A DNA stretch of 64,000 nucleotides, taken from the NCBI GenBank assembly GCA_036320915.1, contig JAXBDG010000024.1, positions 62,001 through 126,000 on the forward strand, given 5' to 3'. The notes below the pieces were generated by a model. It had not been told where the DNA came from and searched no databases. It worked only from the letters and a program-made list of their open reading frames with translations. The position numbers and the translations under genes were made by a program. Shown one piece after another: positions 1-11,859 of the stretch (position 1 is the stretch's first letter; each line of letters starts with the position of its first letter). Origin of the DNA: Linnemannia elongata (taxonomy: Eukaryota; Mortierellomycota; Mortierellomycetes; Mortierellales; Mortierellaceae).

Positions 1-165
1 TAGGATATGCTGTTCCCCGAGTCCATCGTGCGTTGATTGAGATCTCTGCCCAAGATTCAAAAAGCAAAAAAGCGGAATAAATAACATTAATCTACAATTC
101 AAGGCTAATTGGAAGTGGCGTGAAAGGGTAATCTTTCAACTGGCAAAAAACGAGCCCATGTCGAC

Positions 166-183
166 TTTTTTTTTTTTTTTTTT
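166..183. repeat. T18 homopolymer ahead of a pyrimidine-rich stretch
   Basis: Eighteen T in a row, followed to about 330 by a C/T-rich stretch. That stretch looks like the promoter/leader usually found before F-box genes in this window. Here it leads into a decayed copy. Confidence 0.8.
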
Positions 184-354
184 CCTTTCCTTCCCTCCTT
201 TCTTTTTCTCTTTCTTCCACGTCTTTCTCCTTCCTTGACCACCCAACACATAGTACTTCTTTTCTTCCTTTCTTCTTTCCGCTTCCTTATCTTCTTTCCT
301 GCACCGACCAACCAACACGCGACACATCTTCAAGACTGAAAACAACACTTCTAC

Positions 355-1230
355 CAGCACCCGACAGATATTTGACATCGTCGAAATCCTCGACCTAGTG
401 GGACGGTTCCTTTCGCCGCCGGATCTCCTCAACTGCTGTCAAGCCTTTCATTACTGGAACAAGATCCTCACTTCTCGGCTGTGGGAGACCATCGACGACT
501 CTCGATGCTCTTGGTCCAAAACCCTGGAATGCTTACGGCGCCGATGATGGCAAGGCAGCGGGACAAGACGAGCTTTAAATTCGAAGAGTCTTCGCAATTT
601 ATGGGCGACATATTTGGAACTCTCTCCTCAGTTGGTAAATCGTTATCGAAGCTGCTAACGACGCGCGCTGCAGCAACCTTCGGTCGTTGCACATCACAAA
701 CGTACGTGACAAGTTGGCACGAGTGGAAAAGATAGAAATGGAACTGACGAGGCAGAAAGCCCAAACCAACGACCCTTAGCTTCCAGCTGTCACAGCGCCG
801 CTCCTTTCAGCCGAGTTTGAGAAGTTACCTCAGCCAAGCGTCGTTGCATACAGGCCCAACGACTTGCAGGAACGGGACTGGATCACGCCCCAGAACTTTT
901 GGATCCCGACGCGGTGCAATACACGACTTTTATCGTTGATGCTGAGCCACGCGCTTAGTGAGCTCTGCGAGATCGAATCAGAGGCCGCCAGCATATGTTT
1001 AATTCCCTGGAGCTTACTCTCAAGTCCGGTCTTGGTCTTTTGGCACCTTTGGTCAACCTGGAGATGCTTAGTTTCTAAGGGAACGACCATAGGATTGACA
1101 AGCCTAAACTGGAGGGGATGACGGTCCATTGGCGACGATTGACGACTCGGTACACAACGGCAGAAAACTGCGCTGAGGGAGTACATGACACAGCTGAGGC
1201 TCGATGTTGTTCATGAGTCCATTATTCCTA
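355..1230 (+). pseudogene. Decayed F-box/LRR gene copy
   Basis: A remnant of the window's F-box/LRR family. Around 418-540 the translation reads as a good F-box: PPDLLNCCQAFHYWNKIL followed by RLWETIDDSRCSWSKTLE. The reading frame is then lost. A block near 868-905 (RDWITPQNFW) matches the family's W..xQxFW block, and 1000-1150 carries the C-terminal block LELTLKSGLG with a TAA where FGFEG should continue. At roughly 0.9 kb against 1.6-1.9 kb for intact copies, most of the LRR middle is deleted. There are several stops and frame changes, so no functional product is expected. The relationship to the family is clear; the boundaries are approximate. Confidence 0.75.
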
Positions 1231-1270
1231 CCTGTAACTAGATTCGAAGGCAGCAAATGCCCCTGGATAT

Positions 1271-1271
<1 letters not shown>

Positions 1272-1301
<30 letters not shown>
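1272..1301 (+). repeat. A30 homopolymer downstream of the decayed F-box copy
   Basis: Thirty consecutive A, about 40 bp after the end of recognisable F-box homology. A similar A31 tract follows the next F-box gene. Either a genomic microsatellite or the trace of a retroposed poly(A) tail. Confidence 0.85.
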
Positions 1302-1303
<2 letters not shown>

Positions 1304-1479
1304 ACACAATTGTATGCAGATGTCTATGTGCCCCTCATATCACCTAATTGGACCCTATGGTCTCATTATCTCTTTTCCACTTTTCTTTATTCTTCCCCGA
1401 ATCTTTCTTTCACACGCGCGCCAACGCTCTGCTGATCTCAACTGCACACCCCTCCACCCCACAGGAGCAGCGACTCACA

Positions 1480-3417
1480 ATGGACCTCCCAGGAGAGATC
1501 ATCAGCCTTATTGGATCCTTCCTCGACCCACAGCATCTCTTTGTCAGCATCCAACTCTCGCGGAGATGGAATCATTTTCTCGTGCCCCGACTCTGGAGAC
1601 ACCTGTATGACACTAGTTACCACTGGCCACAGGTGCTGAAGCAAACATCCTCAATAATGCAAGCAACAACTACGACTAAGGCAACAGAGACATGGACAGA
1701 GACCGATAGCGAGTGGCTTCGGGACTTATTTGTTAAGTACGGCCATCATATCAGGACCTTGGACGTGTCCAGCCCAGCATTGATTGCCGCCATCAGTAGC
1801 GCAGGAACTTGCACTCAGCTGCAATCATTCAGGATATCGTTCATACGGTACCGGGGCGGAGGCTGGTATATGCCAATATGGCTCAGTCATGACTCCAACC
1901 AACAGCAACAGCCCATCGCACCTTTAGAAGCACCCGGACCTTTGGTCTCGCCTATTTTTGAGGGTCACCTCCTGCCGAACCCAGCAGCTCGTCCACCTAT
2001 GGAGGATAAATTGGAGTACTGGAACCTAGTGCAGCATGTCTGGCTGCTTGTCCGACAGAACTTGGGGCTGCAACGTTTGACGCTGTGCAAGGAGGTCTCG
2101 GAGCTGGCGATCGTCTCTGCGGATTTTATTCACGACGCTCTTTCGCCACTGCAGGACTTGGAAGAATTCGAATTCTCTCCGCCGGAACTGGACCTTGACA
2201 GATATCTGAGCATGCTACCCAAGCTACGGTCATTTAGCTCAGATCTCGGGCACATCGACCGTCGGGATCTCCAGCGACCCTACAGGCAGCTCTCGAGTCT
2301 CAGTATTCACTTGACGACGATACCCTGTCCCCGATTATTCGCCCTCCTAAAGAACCTTCCAGGTCTCGTCTCATTAAGGATTGCAGGATTCGATGACCGC
2401 GGCTGGTCTGTCGACCGGGTGAAGGATTTTCTTGGGGAAGCGCCCATCAACCTGCAGGAACTTTATTTCGGGCCTTACCAATGGATCAACTACCGTGACC
2501 ATGAGGTAGCGACACTCTTGATCCCCACGCTGACGCGGCTGACCACAATTGTCGTTCTGAGAGAGAACTCGGAGACCGCCAGGGCTGTAGGGTTGTATTG
2601 CAGGCACTTGAAGGTCTTTCGACAGGCCTTAGACGAGACCACGCTTCATCCGGTAAGCGGGCATCAGATGGCACCCAACCTCTTGTGCGGGATTTTAGAT
2701 TCATGTCCGGATCTTGAGGAATTGGACGCCATCAGTCACAAGTTTGAAGCGCAGAGGCTGTTGGAGTGTTATTGGGCGAGCTCCAGGCTGATTATGTTCC
2801 GCGTCCAGATCATTGGAGTCGAGCGTTTGACTGCAGAGCAGGAGGTTGTGATGGAAACTCTTGATGATTCCGGACGACTACGACTCGCCATCAACACGGA
2901 CTTGCAACAGGATTTACTGTCGGAGAACGAGCGTGAAGCAGTGAGCCAACTCCAGCGTTGTCGACAACAACAGCAGGAGCTTCTAAGCCGAATGAGTCAT
3001 CAATGGCTATCTCTCAAAACGCTATGCTTCGGACACGAGTACAGAAACTATCGCCTGCATGAGCTTGACGAGCCCCCTTACTATGAGGTCGACGGTGTTG
3101 AGTACCTCCGATATGGCGGACCTATCCCTAATACATTGGAGCTGTCTTTGGAGTCTGGGCTGGATCAACTTTCGACGTTGAATGATCTGGAGGTGTTTGG
3201 GTTTGAGGGATTGGATCATCGCATTGGAAAGGCTGAACTCGAGTGGATGGCTGTGAGCTGGCCAAGGCTGAAGACCATGCGTGGATTACAGGAGAGCAAG
3301 CTCTCTTCTGTTGAGGTTGATAAGCACACGAGGGAGTTGCGAGAGTATTTCCAGACGCTGAGGCCGGAAGTGGCCCATGCCGCCAAGAAGATCTCTCTGG
3401 GCCTAGGATTGTATTAA
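1480..3417 (+). CDS. F-box / leucine-rich-repeat protein (645 aa)
   Basis: Intact, intronless gene. Residues 1-45 are an F-box (MDLPGEIISLIGSFLDP, then SRRWNHFLVPRLW), the Skp1-binding motif that would place it in an SCF-type ubiquitin ligase. The middle follows the family order: KYGHHIRTL, TCTQLQSF, SPIFEGHLLP, VWLLVRQNLGLQRLTL and degenerate leucine-rich repeats. It ends with the block at about residues 550-620 (LELSLESGLDQLSTL, VFGFEGLDHRIGKAELEWM). The ATG at 1480 is chosen because the F-box starts immediately there; the frame is open upstream to 1348, but only through a pyrimidine-rich leader. Substrate unknown. F-box and LRR identity are seen in the sequence; the SCF role is inferred from the family. 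Confidence 0.9.
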   Translation: MDLPGEIISLIGSFLDPQHLFVSIQLSRRWNHFLVPRLWRHLYDTSYHWPQVLKQTSSIMQATTTTKATETWTETDSEWLRDLFVKYGHHIRTLDVSSPALIAAISSAGTCTQLQSFRISFIRYRGGGWYMPIWLSHDSNQQQQPIAPLEAPGPLVSPIFEGHLLPNPAARPPMEDKLEYWNLVQHVWLLVRQNLGLQRLTLCKEVSELAIVSADFIHDALSPLQDLEEFEFSPPELDLDRYLSMLPKLRSFSSDLGHIDRRDLQRPYRQLSSLSIHLTTIPCPRLFALLKNLPGLVSLRIAGFDDRGWSVDRVKDFLGEAPINLQELYFGPYQWINYRDHEVATLLIPTLTRLTTIVVLRENSETARAVGLYCRHLKVFRQALDETTLHPVSGHQMAPNLLCGILDSCPDLEELDAISHKFEAQRLLECYWASSRLIMFRVQIIGVERLTAEQEVVMETLDDSGRLRLAINTDLQQDLLSENEREAVSQLQRCRQQQQELLSRMSHQWLSLKTLCFGHEYRNYRLHELDEPPYYEVDGVEYLRYGGPIPNTLELSLESGLDQLSTLNDLEVFGFEGLDHRIGKAELEWMAVSWPRLKTMRGLQESKLSSVEVDKHTRELREYFQTLRPEVAHAAKKISLGLGLY

Positions 3418-3704
3418 TCACTTTTCTATAGGAATAAAGAGTGCGAAGAGTTGTTGTAATGGTTTGTATGGCTGACATACCTTGAGACGCCGTCAGGGAA
3501 TCAGAAATATTATTGCAGAAGGACTGATGCTCGAACCTCTGAACCTAACCACCTCGTCCGTTAAATTGCACATTTTGTTTGACGAGGGACTGGGACACAA
3601 TCTCTCCTTGCCTGAGGCCCATATAAAGCGCTTCCCTGATATTTGATTGGATTTGGTGGCGCTGTTTCAGGATAAATACGTGATCGCTGGATGAGACTTG
3701 TGAA

Positions 3705-3738
<34 letters not shown>

Positions 3739-3907
3739 CAATCCGGGTTGACAGTGGGGGGAGATAAACGTCATTTCTTCGTCCTTCTTTTCATTTCTTT
3801 TCGTTTCTTTTCTTTTTCCCATTCTTCATTTTACATCAGCATTGATATCTGCAATAATAACAACAATACCCCGTTCCTCAGCAATAGAAAGACAAAAGAA
3901 CCCAGAC
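3418..3907. other. Intergenic, with 3' flank of the F-box gene and A31 tract
   Basis: About 490 bp without a supported gene. AATAAA-like AGGAATAAAGAG lies about 15 bp after the F-box stop and is a plausible polyadenylation signal. A31 runs at 3706-3736. The rest up to 3840 is T-rich and looks like the leader of the following ORF. Confidence 0.6.
3706..3736 (+). repeat. A31 homopolymer
   Basis: Thirty-one A in a row, about 290 bp after the stop codon of the intact F-box gene. Mirrors the A30 tract after the preceding decayed copy. Confidence 0.85.
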
Positions 3908-4294
3908 ATGAGAGCTGGTATCATTCAATGGCTTGTTCTGGGAATTGTGGTCCTTGACACAACATGCAAAACCGCAGCACTCCCAGCAGCAAAGAGTCAT
4001 ACCCGTACAGCCCGCCCAAGCCCCATCCATCGACGGCCCAACCCGCTTTTACCTCCCAACACCACCACCACCAATACCATCACTGCTACATTTTCACCGA
4101 CATCTCCCTCGTCGCTGACAACGTCCTTTCCAACCGCGTCATCATCTTTACCATCAGCTACAGCTTTAACAAACCTCGGGTTCATGAAAAATTCAGCACC
4201 TGAGGTGGCAATATACGATGAGCATACGGTTGTCCGGTTTAATATCAGGACGGAGGAGCAGCTATGGTTAATTTTGGAGAATAAAGTCGAATAA
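3908..4294 (+). pseudogene. 5' stub resembling a secreted M14 zinc carboxypeptidase (signal peptide and propeptide only)
   Basis: A 128-residue ORF. Residues 1-26 look like a signal peptide: a hydrophobic core WLVLGIVVLDT and a small-residue cleavage region ALPA. Residues 27-95 are Pro/Ser/Thr-rich. Residues 97-127 (EVAIYDEHTVVRFNIRTEEQ and on to LWLILENKVE) resemble the propeptide of M14 metallocarboxypeptidases, whose typical pattern is YDG.KVFRV...T.EQL..L. The catalytic domain with its HxxE and H zinc ligands is absent. The next recognisable sequence, from 4345, is a decayed F-box gene. I infer a truncated gene. It could instead be a short secreted protein of its own; the propeptide assignment rests on pattern only. 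Confidence 0.4.
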
Positions 4295-4344
4295 GGGCTT
4301 AAATATTTCACGCATCAAAAGCTCAGAATTCGCCTACAAATTAC

Positions 4345-5670
4345 CTACGGTTTTGGTCCGATGGCTGGTCGCGCAGCAGTACTGGTTGCTTGTACGACAG
4401 AATTTGGCCTGCGTTCCTTGGACCTCAGGAGGATGCCGCAGTGTATGGGTGGGCTTCTTGGACAGACTGGTCGAGGTGGCGATAGATGATTTTGAGGTCG
4501 ACCTGAACGTGTTGCTTTAAAGCGGAACCAAAATTGCTGCGGTTTAGGACGCTTCTCAGTCTCAACGATCGACACACACTCACGAATTTGTTTCGGGCTT
4601 GCAATTGATCGAGTGCAAGGGGTACATGTCCCCCCTCCCCCACTGAACATGGCGATTTTACTGGAACGGCTTCCAGGACTGGAGGAGATGCGCCTTTACT
4701 CGTTCCTCTCAGGAAGATCATGATTACCAGTGACCACCCTACCATCTCAGGTCGAGGAATTGAAGACTTTCATTGACTCTACACTCTCCTCACCCACTAC
4801 AGACATTCCCTCTCGAGAAAATCAAGCGAGGAGCAGATACCGTGATCTTAAACGTCTTCGTACCCTGGTGGTCCAAGCTGAAAAGACTCTCTGTGACAGG
4901 ACTAACGCGGAAGATTGCATTGACGGCGATCAAGTCCTGTCCTGTTTTGGAACATGTGGGCGAGTCAACAGACCCGACAAACATCTTCCCAGAACTCCAA
5001 CCCCAAACTGACCGCAATATCCCAACCCTCCTTCTCAAATCCTGCCCTCAACTGCGAGTCATCAATGGGATTAAAATGACAATCGATGTCCAATCCGATC
5101 CCCATGCTGCTGAAAGCCAGTTCTGTCCACAGCTGAGGACTCTTCGTTGTCAGATCATTGGACTCCCACGGCTGACAGAGCAGGAACGGAAAGCCCGGGA
5201 CACTCAAAGCCTAACTTTCTCACCCTTGTTACCACCAGCTTCCCTCAAAGACAACCTCGGCTTAACACGAGAGTAAGAAGCAAAGGCTGCAAAGTCAAGC
5301 ACCAATATCCACGACCAACTCGCACAACTGACAAACCTCCGTCGCCTCGTCCTTGGATTTGAGCTCCGCAACTTTTACAGACTGATCCCCTACTCACAGG
5401 GATCGTACCCCGTCTGGAACTATGACGACCCTGTCCAGGGCACACTCGAGTTCTCGCTGAACTCAAGACTGGGCCGGTTATCGACGTTGAAGAATTTAGA
5501 AGAGTTTAGGTTTGAGGGGCAGAATCATCGGATTGGGAGGTTGGAAATTGAATGGATGGCAGTCAATTGACTCAATCTGAGAGTCCTTCGCAGGGTTGCG
5601 GACGACAATACTTCAAGTAGAGCTTATGCCAAACAGAAGCAACTCCGTTCGCGAGCACCCTTCGACCCGA
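4345..5670 (+). pseudogene. Decayed F-box/LRR gene copy, F-box end missing
   Basis: Family blocks appear in order but in changing frames with stops. They are QQYWLLVRQNLAC near 4378, LLERLPGLEEMRLYS near 4658, LKRLSVTGL and KSCPVLEHVGE near 4880-4970, LLKSCPQLRVINGIK near 5030, LRTLRCQIIGLPRLTEQE near 5135, LTNLRRLVLGFELRN near 5328, and LEFSLNSRLGRLSTLKNL with FRFEGQNHRIGRLEIEWM near 5445-5565. A TGA follows where the WPRL element should be. The N-terminal F-box is absent; the position before it is occupied by the carboxypeptidase-like stub. Not expected to be functional. Confidence 0.8.
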
Positions 5671-5847
5671 GATCGCCTTTGAATAAAGCAAATCAGACGT
5701 TGAATGCAAAAAATGATATTTATTCTGTAAATGAGTTAAGTTGTATGTGCGTGTGTGGTAATAATGTTTTGTTTTTGATGCTTTTTTTTGGTCTAATAAT
5801 GCATGCTATGCTAATTTCCCTTTCGTCTTCTACGCCAGCCTCCCTGT

Positions 5848-8800
5848 TTATGCAGCGTTGGACTCGGGGACCAAGGGCTGCATCACATCGAAAGCTCCAG
5901 TGCCTCCCTCGACGACCTTGCCCATCACAATGCGGGCAGAGGGCGACTCCAGACCATCGAAGTCTCCGTGAAGAGTGGCCTGGGTCAAGAAGTGACACGT
6001 ACGCTCGAAAGACATCTTCAAGAATGGTGACGTTGAGGACTCGATACCCATACGGTTGAATGGCTTGAATCCACTCTCGAAGGTCTATATTTATGTAGCA
6101 GATTAAATATTACACAATTAGTACCATTTCACTTTCTAAGCAACAATCATTGACAAAAATTCTCAAAACAAAAACATCCAAGAATGCGTACCATGTAGTC
6201 GGCAATAATGGTCAAGTGGCGACGGTCGACATCGATACCGTAGGCACCGAAAACTCCACTGATTTCCTGAATGATGGCCATGCGGGCAGCCTCAACACCA
6301 TACGTCCTCAAGATGGCGCCAATATCGTTGGAGTAGATCGAATTGACGTCAATCAAGTCGGCGTACTCCCAGATACCCTTCAAGTTCACACCCTCGGTAG
6401 CAACCTGGGGGGTGCCCTTCTCGTCCTCCGACATGAAAACGCGATCGATACCCTTGATCTCGTGGAGAACGCAGGTTGGAGCGACAGCACTGACAAGGTT
6501 GACCATCAACAGCTTCTTGGTATCGGCAGGGAATTGCATCTCGATCTCGCACCACGATCCCTGCTCGGTATCGAACGAGTAGTTCTTGACATAGGGGCTC
6601 TTGGCCAAGATGCGATCCTCGCGCTCACGACGGCTTTCGGCGTTCTTCTTCTCGCGGACGGCAGCCTGTTTCGACTCACGGGCCTGACGCTTGCGCTTGT
6701 CAGCCTCATCCTCGACCTCATCCTCGCTATCGGCGCTCTCGTCCGAATCGACATCCGAATCCTCACCATCAAGCTCCTTCTGGGCCTTGTCGGCAGACTT
6801 GATCACCTCTTCATCATCCGAGTCGGGCTCATCGTACGAAGCTTGCTGCTTGGAGCGTTTAGAAGACTTTTCTGCCGAAGCATCGCCATCCAAGCCCTCA
6901 TTGTCGCTGTCCTCTTCATCTTCATCGCTGTCCTCTGCACCGTTGGTTTTGGAGACGTCAAGGTCATCAGATCCGGAAGACCTGACCTTCTTGCCTTTGC
7001 CAATATCGTCGGAGCTGGTACCCTTGGTTTTGCGGGCGGAGCGGAAGCGGCGGATATCCTTCAAGATGGCACCCTCGAGCTTCTTGACAAACTGGGACTC
7101 AATGACTGACTCGACATCCTCGGCCGACACTCCGTACTCAGAAAGGTACTCGTCCTCGCGGAAGAGGTTCAAGCGGATGGCAAAGACCTTGTGGCGCCTG
7201 AAATTGGTGTCGGCAGACTTGGAGATAAGACGCTCTGTGACCTGGACATTATCGATCAACTGGGCAAGGGTAAGGCGGGAGGTGTCCTGGCAGAACGACT
7301 GGAGCTGGCTCTCGGTGACACCGGGCTTGATGTTCAAGGTCATGGTAGGGGTCTTGAGCTTGGTCGAGGCAGTCATGACGATCTCACGAAGACGGGGAAT
7401 ACCGAGGGTAACGTTCTTGGCTCCGAATCCGGCGAAATGGAATGTGTTGAGCGTCATTTGGGTTGACGGCTCACCAACACCCTGGGCGGCAAGCAAACCG
7501 ACAGCCTCACCGGGCTCGACGAGCGAGTTCATGTAGCGGAGGTACATCATGGCCTTGAACTTTCTCTTATCCAGGCCCTTGTAGCGCTCGGAGGTCTTGT
7601 TAACAGTGCCGTCGGCGCTCTGGATGATGCCATCGGGGTTCTTGTCGACATAGTCGTTCAACTTCTTCTCAAAGGCCTCGCTGACGGCTCCGACATAGGA
7701 GCTGGGCGAGTACAAGCTGAGGGTGGGGTCGTACTTGTGGGGCTTGCGGGCAACGCGTCTGTTGTGGTTGAGAGCCTCCTCCTGGTCGAGCAAGGGAAGG
7801 ACCTGGGCAGGCCTGTACTTGGCAATGAGGGCCAAAGAGTTCTCGGCACTGAACTTGAACTGGTTGATATGGGCCTGTTTTATGACATCGAGCGAATCTT
7901 CACCATAGTGGAACTGCAGGATCGAGCCATCCGAATCGCGGACAGTCTGGTCATAGCCGACCTTAAGACCCTCCAAGTGCTTGATCAAACATCTCTGCAA
8001 GTATCCAGAACGCGAGGTCTTGACGGCGGTATCAATAAGACCCTCTCTTCCGGCCATGCAATGGAAGTAATACTCCTGGGGACGGATACCGGTCAAGAAA
8101 CGACCAGCAATGTAACCTCCAGCGCGTGCAGACGAATCGAAGGGAGCGAACGAAGGAAGTGACTTTCCGGAGACCATGATGGGCACACGACGACCCTCCA
8201 ACTCTTGCTGACCGAGAGCGCAGGAAATCTGGGTAACGTTGACATACGATCCCTTGGCACCAGACACTGTCATAGCCTGCATGTTGTTGTGGGGGAACTT
8301 CTTCAACTATAACCGTTTGCAATGTCAAAGTACAACAAGGGTTAGCAAACGTACAAACGACAACTAGACGTCTCTCAGAATTGCAAATACAAAAAAAGAA
8401 AGAAAGAAAAAACGTACCAAGCCATTGGGGATACAAGCGTTCTGAACTGAGGTGGTGAGCTCGTTCACGGCCGACTTCATCGTGGCATCCAAACCAGCCA
8501 ACTGCTCGTCGGAGCGCAAGACAACCTCGAGCTTGCTCTTAAAGTCCTTCTGGAGCTTCTTGCTGCCCTTCAACTGGTCAACAGTGCACTCCATCTTGGC
8601 GTACTTAAGCTGAGCCTTGGTACCGATCTCCTTGCCGCCGTCCTGGAGGTCGCGGCGCCACTTGTTACCCTCGGGGGTAAGGAGCAGATCATCCATACGA
8701 CAGGTGAAGGCCCAGCGCTGGGTCCAGCGGGTAAAGAGACGGCCAAAGATACTGAGCAGCTTGCCGGCAATGTCTCCTCCGTAGATCTCGTAACAGCTGT

Positions 8801-11800
8801 GAACCAGACCGAACGACTTTGCTCCGAACTGGGCCTTATCGAGGACTCCCGTCACAAGAACACCGTCCATGATCTGAACAATCGACTCCTCCTCACCTCC
8901 CTTGCCAAAGTACTGGGCCTTGACTTGGGCACCGGCGGTCATGTTAAGTGGGGGGCGGCCGATGGTCAAGTTGTGGAGAATGGCGGTGATGACATCCTTT
9001 CCAGTCCAGAGGGGTACGGGCTTCCAGATGGAGGGAGGAAGGGTCAAGATCTTGCCGTTACCGGTGTTATCGATCTCTGGGCGGAGGGAACCGTAGAGCA
9101 AGTGCTGGTACTCTTCACGGTCAAAGAAGGTGCCGCGGAGGGTCATCCAGACACCGGCAACGACGTGATCCTGAATCAAACCACGAAGAGGGGCACCTGA
9201 GGTGGGGACCAAGTACTGCGAGTCGGTGTTGGCGATCAACTTAGCCTCGGCCCTGGCGATCTCGTTCTGGGGGAAATGGACGTTCATCTCGTCTCCGTCG
9301 AAATCGGCATTGTAGGTGTTACAGTTAGCGTAGTGCATACGAATGGTGCGCTCGCCAGGCAGGATACGGGCCTTGTGGGCCATGATCGAGGGTTTGTGGA
9401 GGGTAGGCTGACGGTTCAGAAGCAAGAGATCGCCGTTGCGGAGATGGCGGTAGACCTTCTTGTTGGTGGGCTGAGTGCGAGTAGGGTAAGGGGAAGTGGT
9501 CGAGACACCACTGTGGTTATCCTGAGGGGTCAAGAGCTGGTTGGCAAGAGCAATCCTGGACTCCATCGAGAGGTTGGCAAGGGAGGAAAGGGCACCATCC
9601 TCGTGCTGGACGTAGGCTGCACCGGGCCACTTGGAGGGACCGTTGATGACAGCGCGTCTCATCTCCTTGACGTTGTAATGGGTGACAGGCTCAGGGTAGG
9701 TGAGTTTAGTGGCGAAGACGGGAGGGATACCGATTTCGTTGGTCTCGATGTTAACGTCTGGCGAGATGACGGAACGGGCAGCGTAGTTGACACGCTTACC
9801 CATCATATGCTTACGGAACAGACCCTCCTTCTTTTCCAGACCCTGGCGAATACCTGCGGGAGGTAACTTGCCACCGCGCATGATCGTGGGGTTCTTGGTC
9901 GAATCGATGAGCGAGTTGACATCGTGCTGGAGCTGGATCCAGGCGTCGATCAAGTACTTGAAGGAGTTGGACTTTGTAGCCTTGGCGGGGTCAGCCTTGT
10001 CGGTCTTTTCAGTGCTGGTCAGGTCGCGAATGCGCTCGCAGGTGCTGAGAATCTTGCCTAAATGCTCGTTCTGGGGGTTCTCGAACAGCTTGTCACCCAT
10101 GACGGAGGCAGGACGGAAACGGGTGGGGGCGACGGGGAGGATCTCAATGAAGAAGATGGAGGCAGAGACCTTGCCGTTGGTCTTCTTTGCCATCTGAGGG
10201 CCGTTGGCACCATAGAGGAGGGCGCACATCTGCTGCTCAACGGTAAAGAGACGCTGGAGAGTGTTTTGGATGTGAAGGGATGTTAAGAACTTGTTGTTGT
10301 CCTTGATGTCCATGACCTCATCGTCGTCGCTGTCAATAATGTTCCTTGACTTTTTGGTCTTGGTCTCCTTGCCCTTCTTGTCGGACTTCTTGGCCTTCTT
10401 CTTATCTCCATCTGACTCTGAGGACATGTGAGCATCGTCATCTTCATCCTCCTCCTCGTCCTCGGTGTGCTCCGAGGCAGAGTCGGAATCGCTGGCAACG
10501 GCCTTCTTAACGGTAGGCAAGATGTTAGCCTCCCGACGTCCCTGGGCTGTATTGTAGAGTTTCTGCTTGTTAGTCAAAGGCTTCTCAAAGATCTTTGCGA
10601 ATCCGTCCTTGCGGTACGAAGGCGAGAAACTATTTCAAGTTGAAAGATGATTTGAGTTAGTTAAATATTCACGAAGTGTACACGCTTTTCAGGTATGTAT
10701 AACATAACAAGGCTGAAAGAACATGTCAAGCGAATAGCGATGAAACTTGTTCCGAGTATAACAAAGATCGAGAATAGTGAAGACAAGCACAAAGGATCCC
10801 TTACGCGAAACAGTTCTCGCACTTCTTCTTGGCGGTAGCGCGACGGTAAAAGTCGGCAATGACACGCTTGCGCTCGTCGTTGACGACAGTGGTCTTGTAG
10901 TCTTCGTGACCGTGGGCGGCCTTCTTCAGGCACTTTTGAACGAAGGCATCCAGGTTGGCGATGTATTCGTCCTCTGTCAAGAGTGAGTCCTGGCCATCGA
11001 TTTCCATAGCGTCCTTGCTTCTACCCTTCTTAATCGAAACGGGGATGTTGTCGATCTCCTTTGACTCCAAGAAACGTCCCTTGTTCAACAACTGCAACTT
11101 GGCGATGAAGCGGTGCGTCTATTTCGCAGTTGTTATAAAAAAAAAGAGTGGGATATTAGCCCTCTGTGTCACACATATGCGGCGACTAATAGATCGAAAT
11201 ACTAGAGGTAACACTAGTGAGGCAACGTAACACCGTACCTCGCACTTGGACATCCTAAACTGGTGGCAGAACAAACAGGCGGAGCGGAGGACTTGGTACA
11301 TCTGAGGGAAGAACATGGGGTTGTAGACGGGACATGGCAGGACGATGTGTCCGAAATGTCCAGGACAGGCAAAGTGATCCAACGAGCAAGTCGCGCAACT
11401 ATGTGTGCGAGTGAGATGTTGAACAATAGGTGGTCAGCCAACTGCTTCATATGTGTATTTATTATTCACGCCGTTGGCGTGGAATAGAGATCTGGCTGTG
11501 CCTGCTACTCAATTGCTTGAACAACAACAAGATCCTTCAATTGATCTACAAATCGATATGTCGGTTCATGCAACAGCGAATACACACAACATCGATCGAT
11601 CGGATCTATCCCTTCTTTTCCATAAACCAGCACACAAAATTGCAATATATAGTAAGCAAATACTAACAACTTACATGTGCTGCTTTGAGAAGGGTCCGAG
11701 GGCAGGGTCATAGAGACCGCCCTTGGTAGGGTGGTTGAGGTTGTCAAACAGAACAGGGTTGACAATCTGCTTGACAGAGATCTGCTTGACCTCCTCGGGA

Positions 11801-11859
11801 TCGTAGAATGAAAAGGCGACCGAGGTCACCTCCGATCCGTTTGGCCGTGCAATATTCAT
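5848..11859 (-). CDS. RPA190: DNA-directed RNA polymerase I largest subunit (A190), 1740 aa, six exons
   Basis: Catalytic subunit of Pol I, which transcribes pre-rRNA in the nucleolus. Exons (transcript order): 11675-11859, 11239-11398, 10805-11118, 8418-10629, 6192-8306, 5848-6084; all junctions are GT..AG with continuous frame. Visible landmarks are the N-terminal zinc site CATC...CPGHFGHI with CLFCHQF in exon 2, the catalytic Mg site NADFDGDEMNVHFP in exon 4, and the trigger-loop segment FHCMAGREGLIDTAVKTSRS and bridge/jaw segment GEPSTQMTLNTFHFAG in exon 5. The last exon holds a typical C-terminus. Two acidic Ser/Asp/Glu/Lys-rich insertions occur: one early in exon 4 (about 10330-10510), and one in exon 5 (about 6690-6970), where yeast A190 has its jaw/expander insertion. 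The size fits the family (about 1660-1720 aa). The start at 11859 gives MNIARP. Confidence 0.96.

Noticed and set aside
1272..3736. Poly(A) tracts as tails of LINE-type elements
   Set aside because: No reverse transcriptase, endonuclease or transposase motif seen in any frame nearby; kept only as a retroposition hint for the F-box copies.
6150..7536. Long plus-strand ORFs opposite the Pol I subunit gene (6150-7109 and 6691-7536)
   Set aside because: They are antisense to the acidic, codon-biased exon 5; translations are Leu/Ile/Ser-rich with no domain. Strand-symmetry artefacts.
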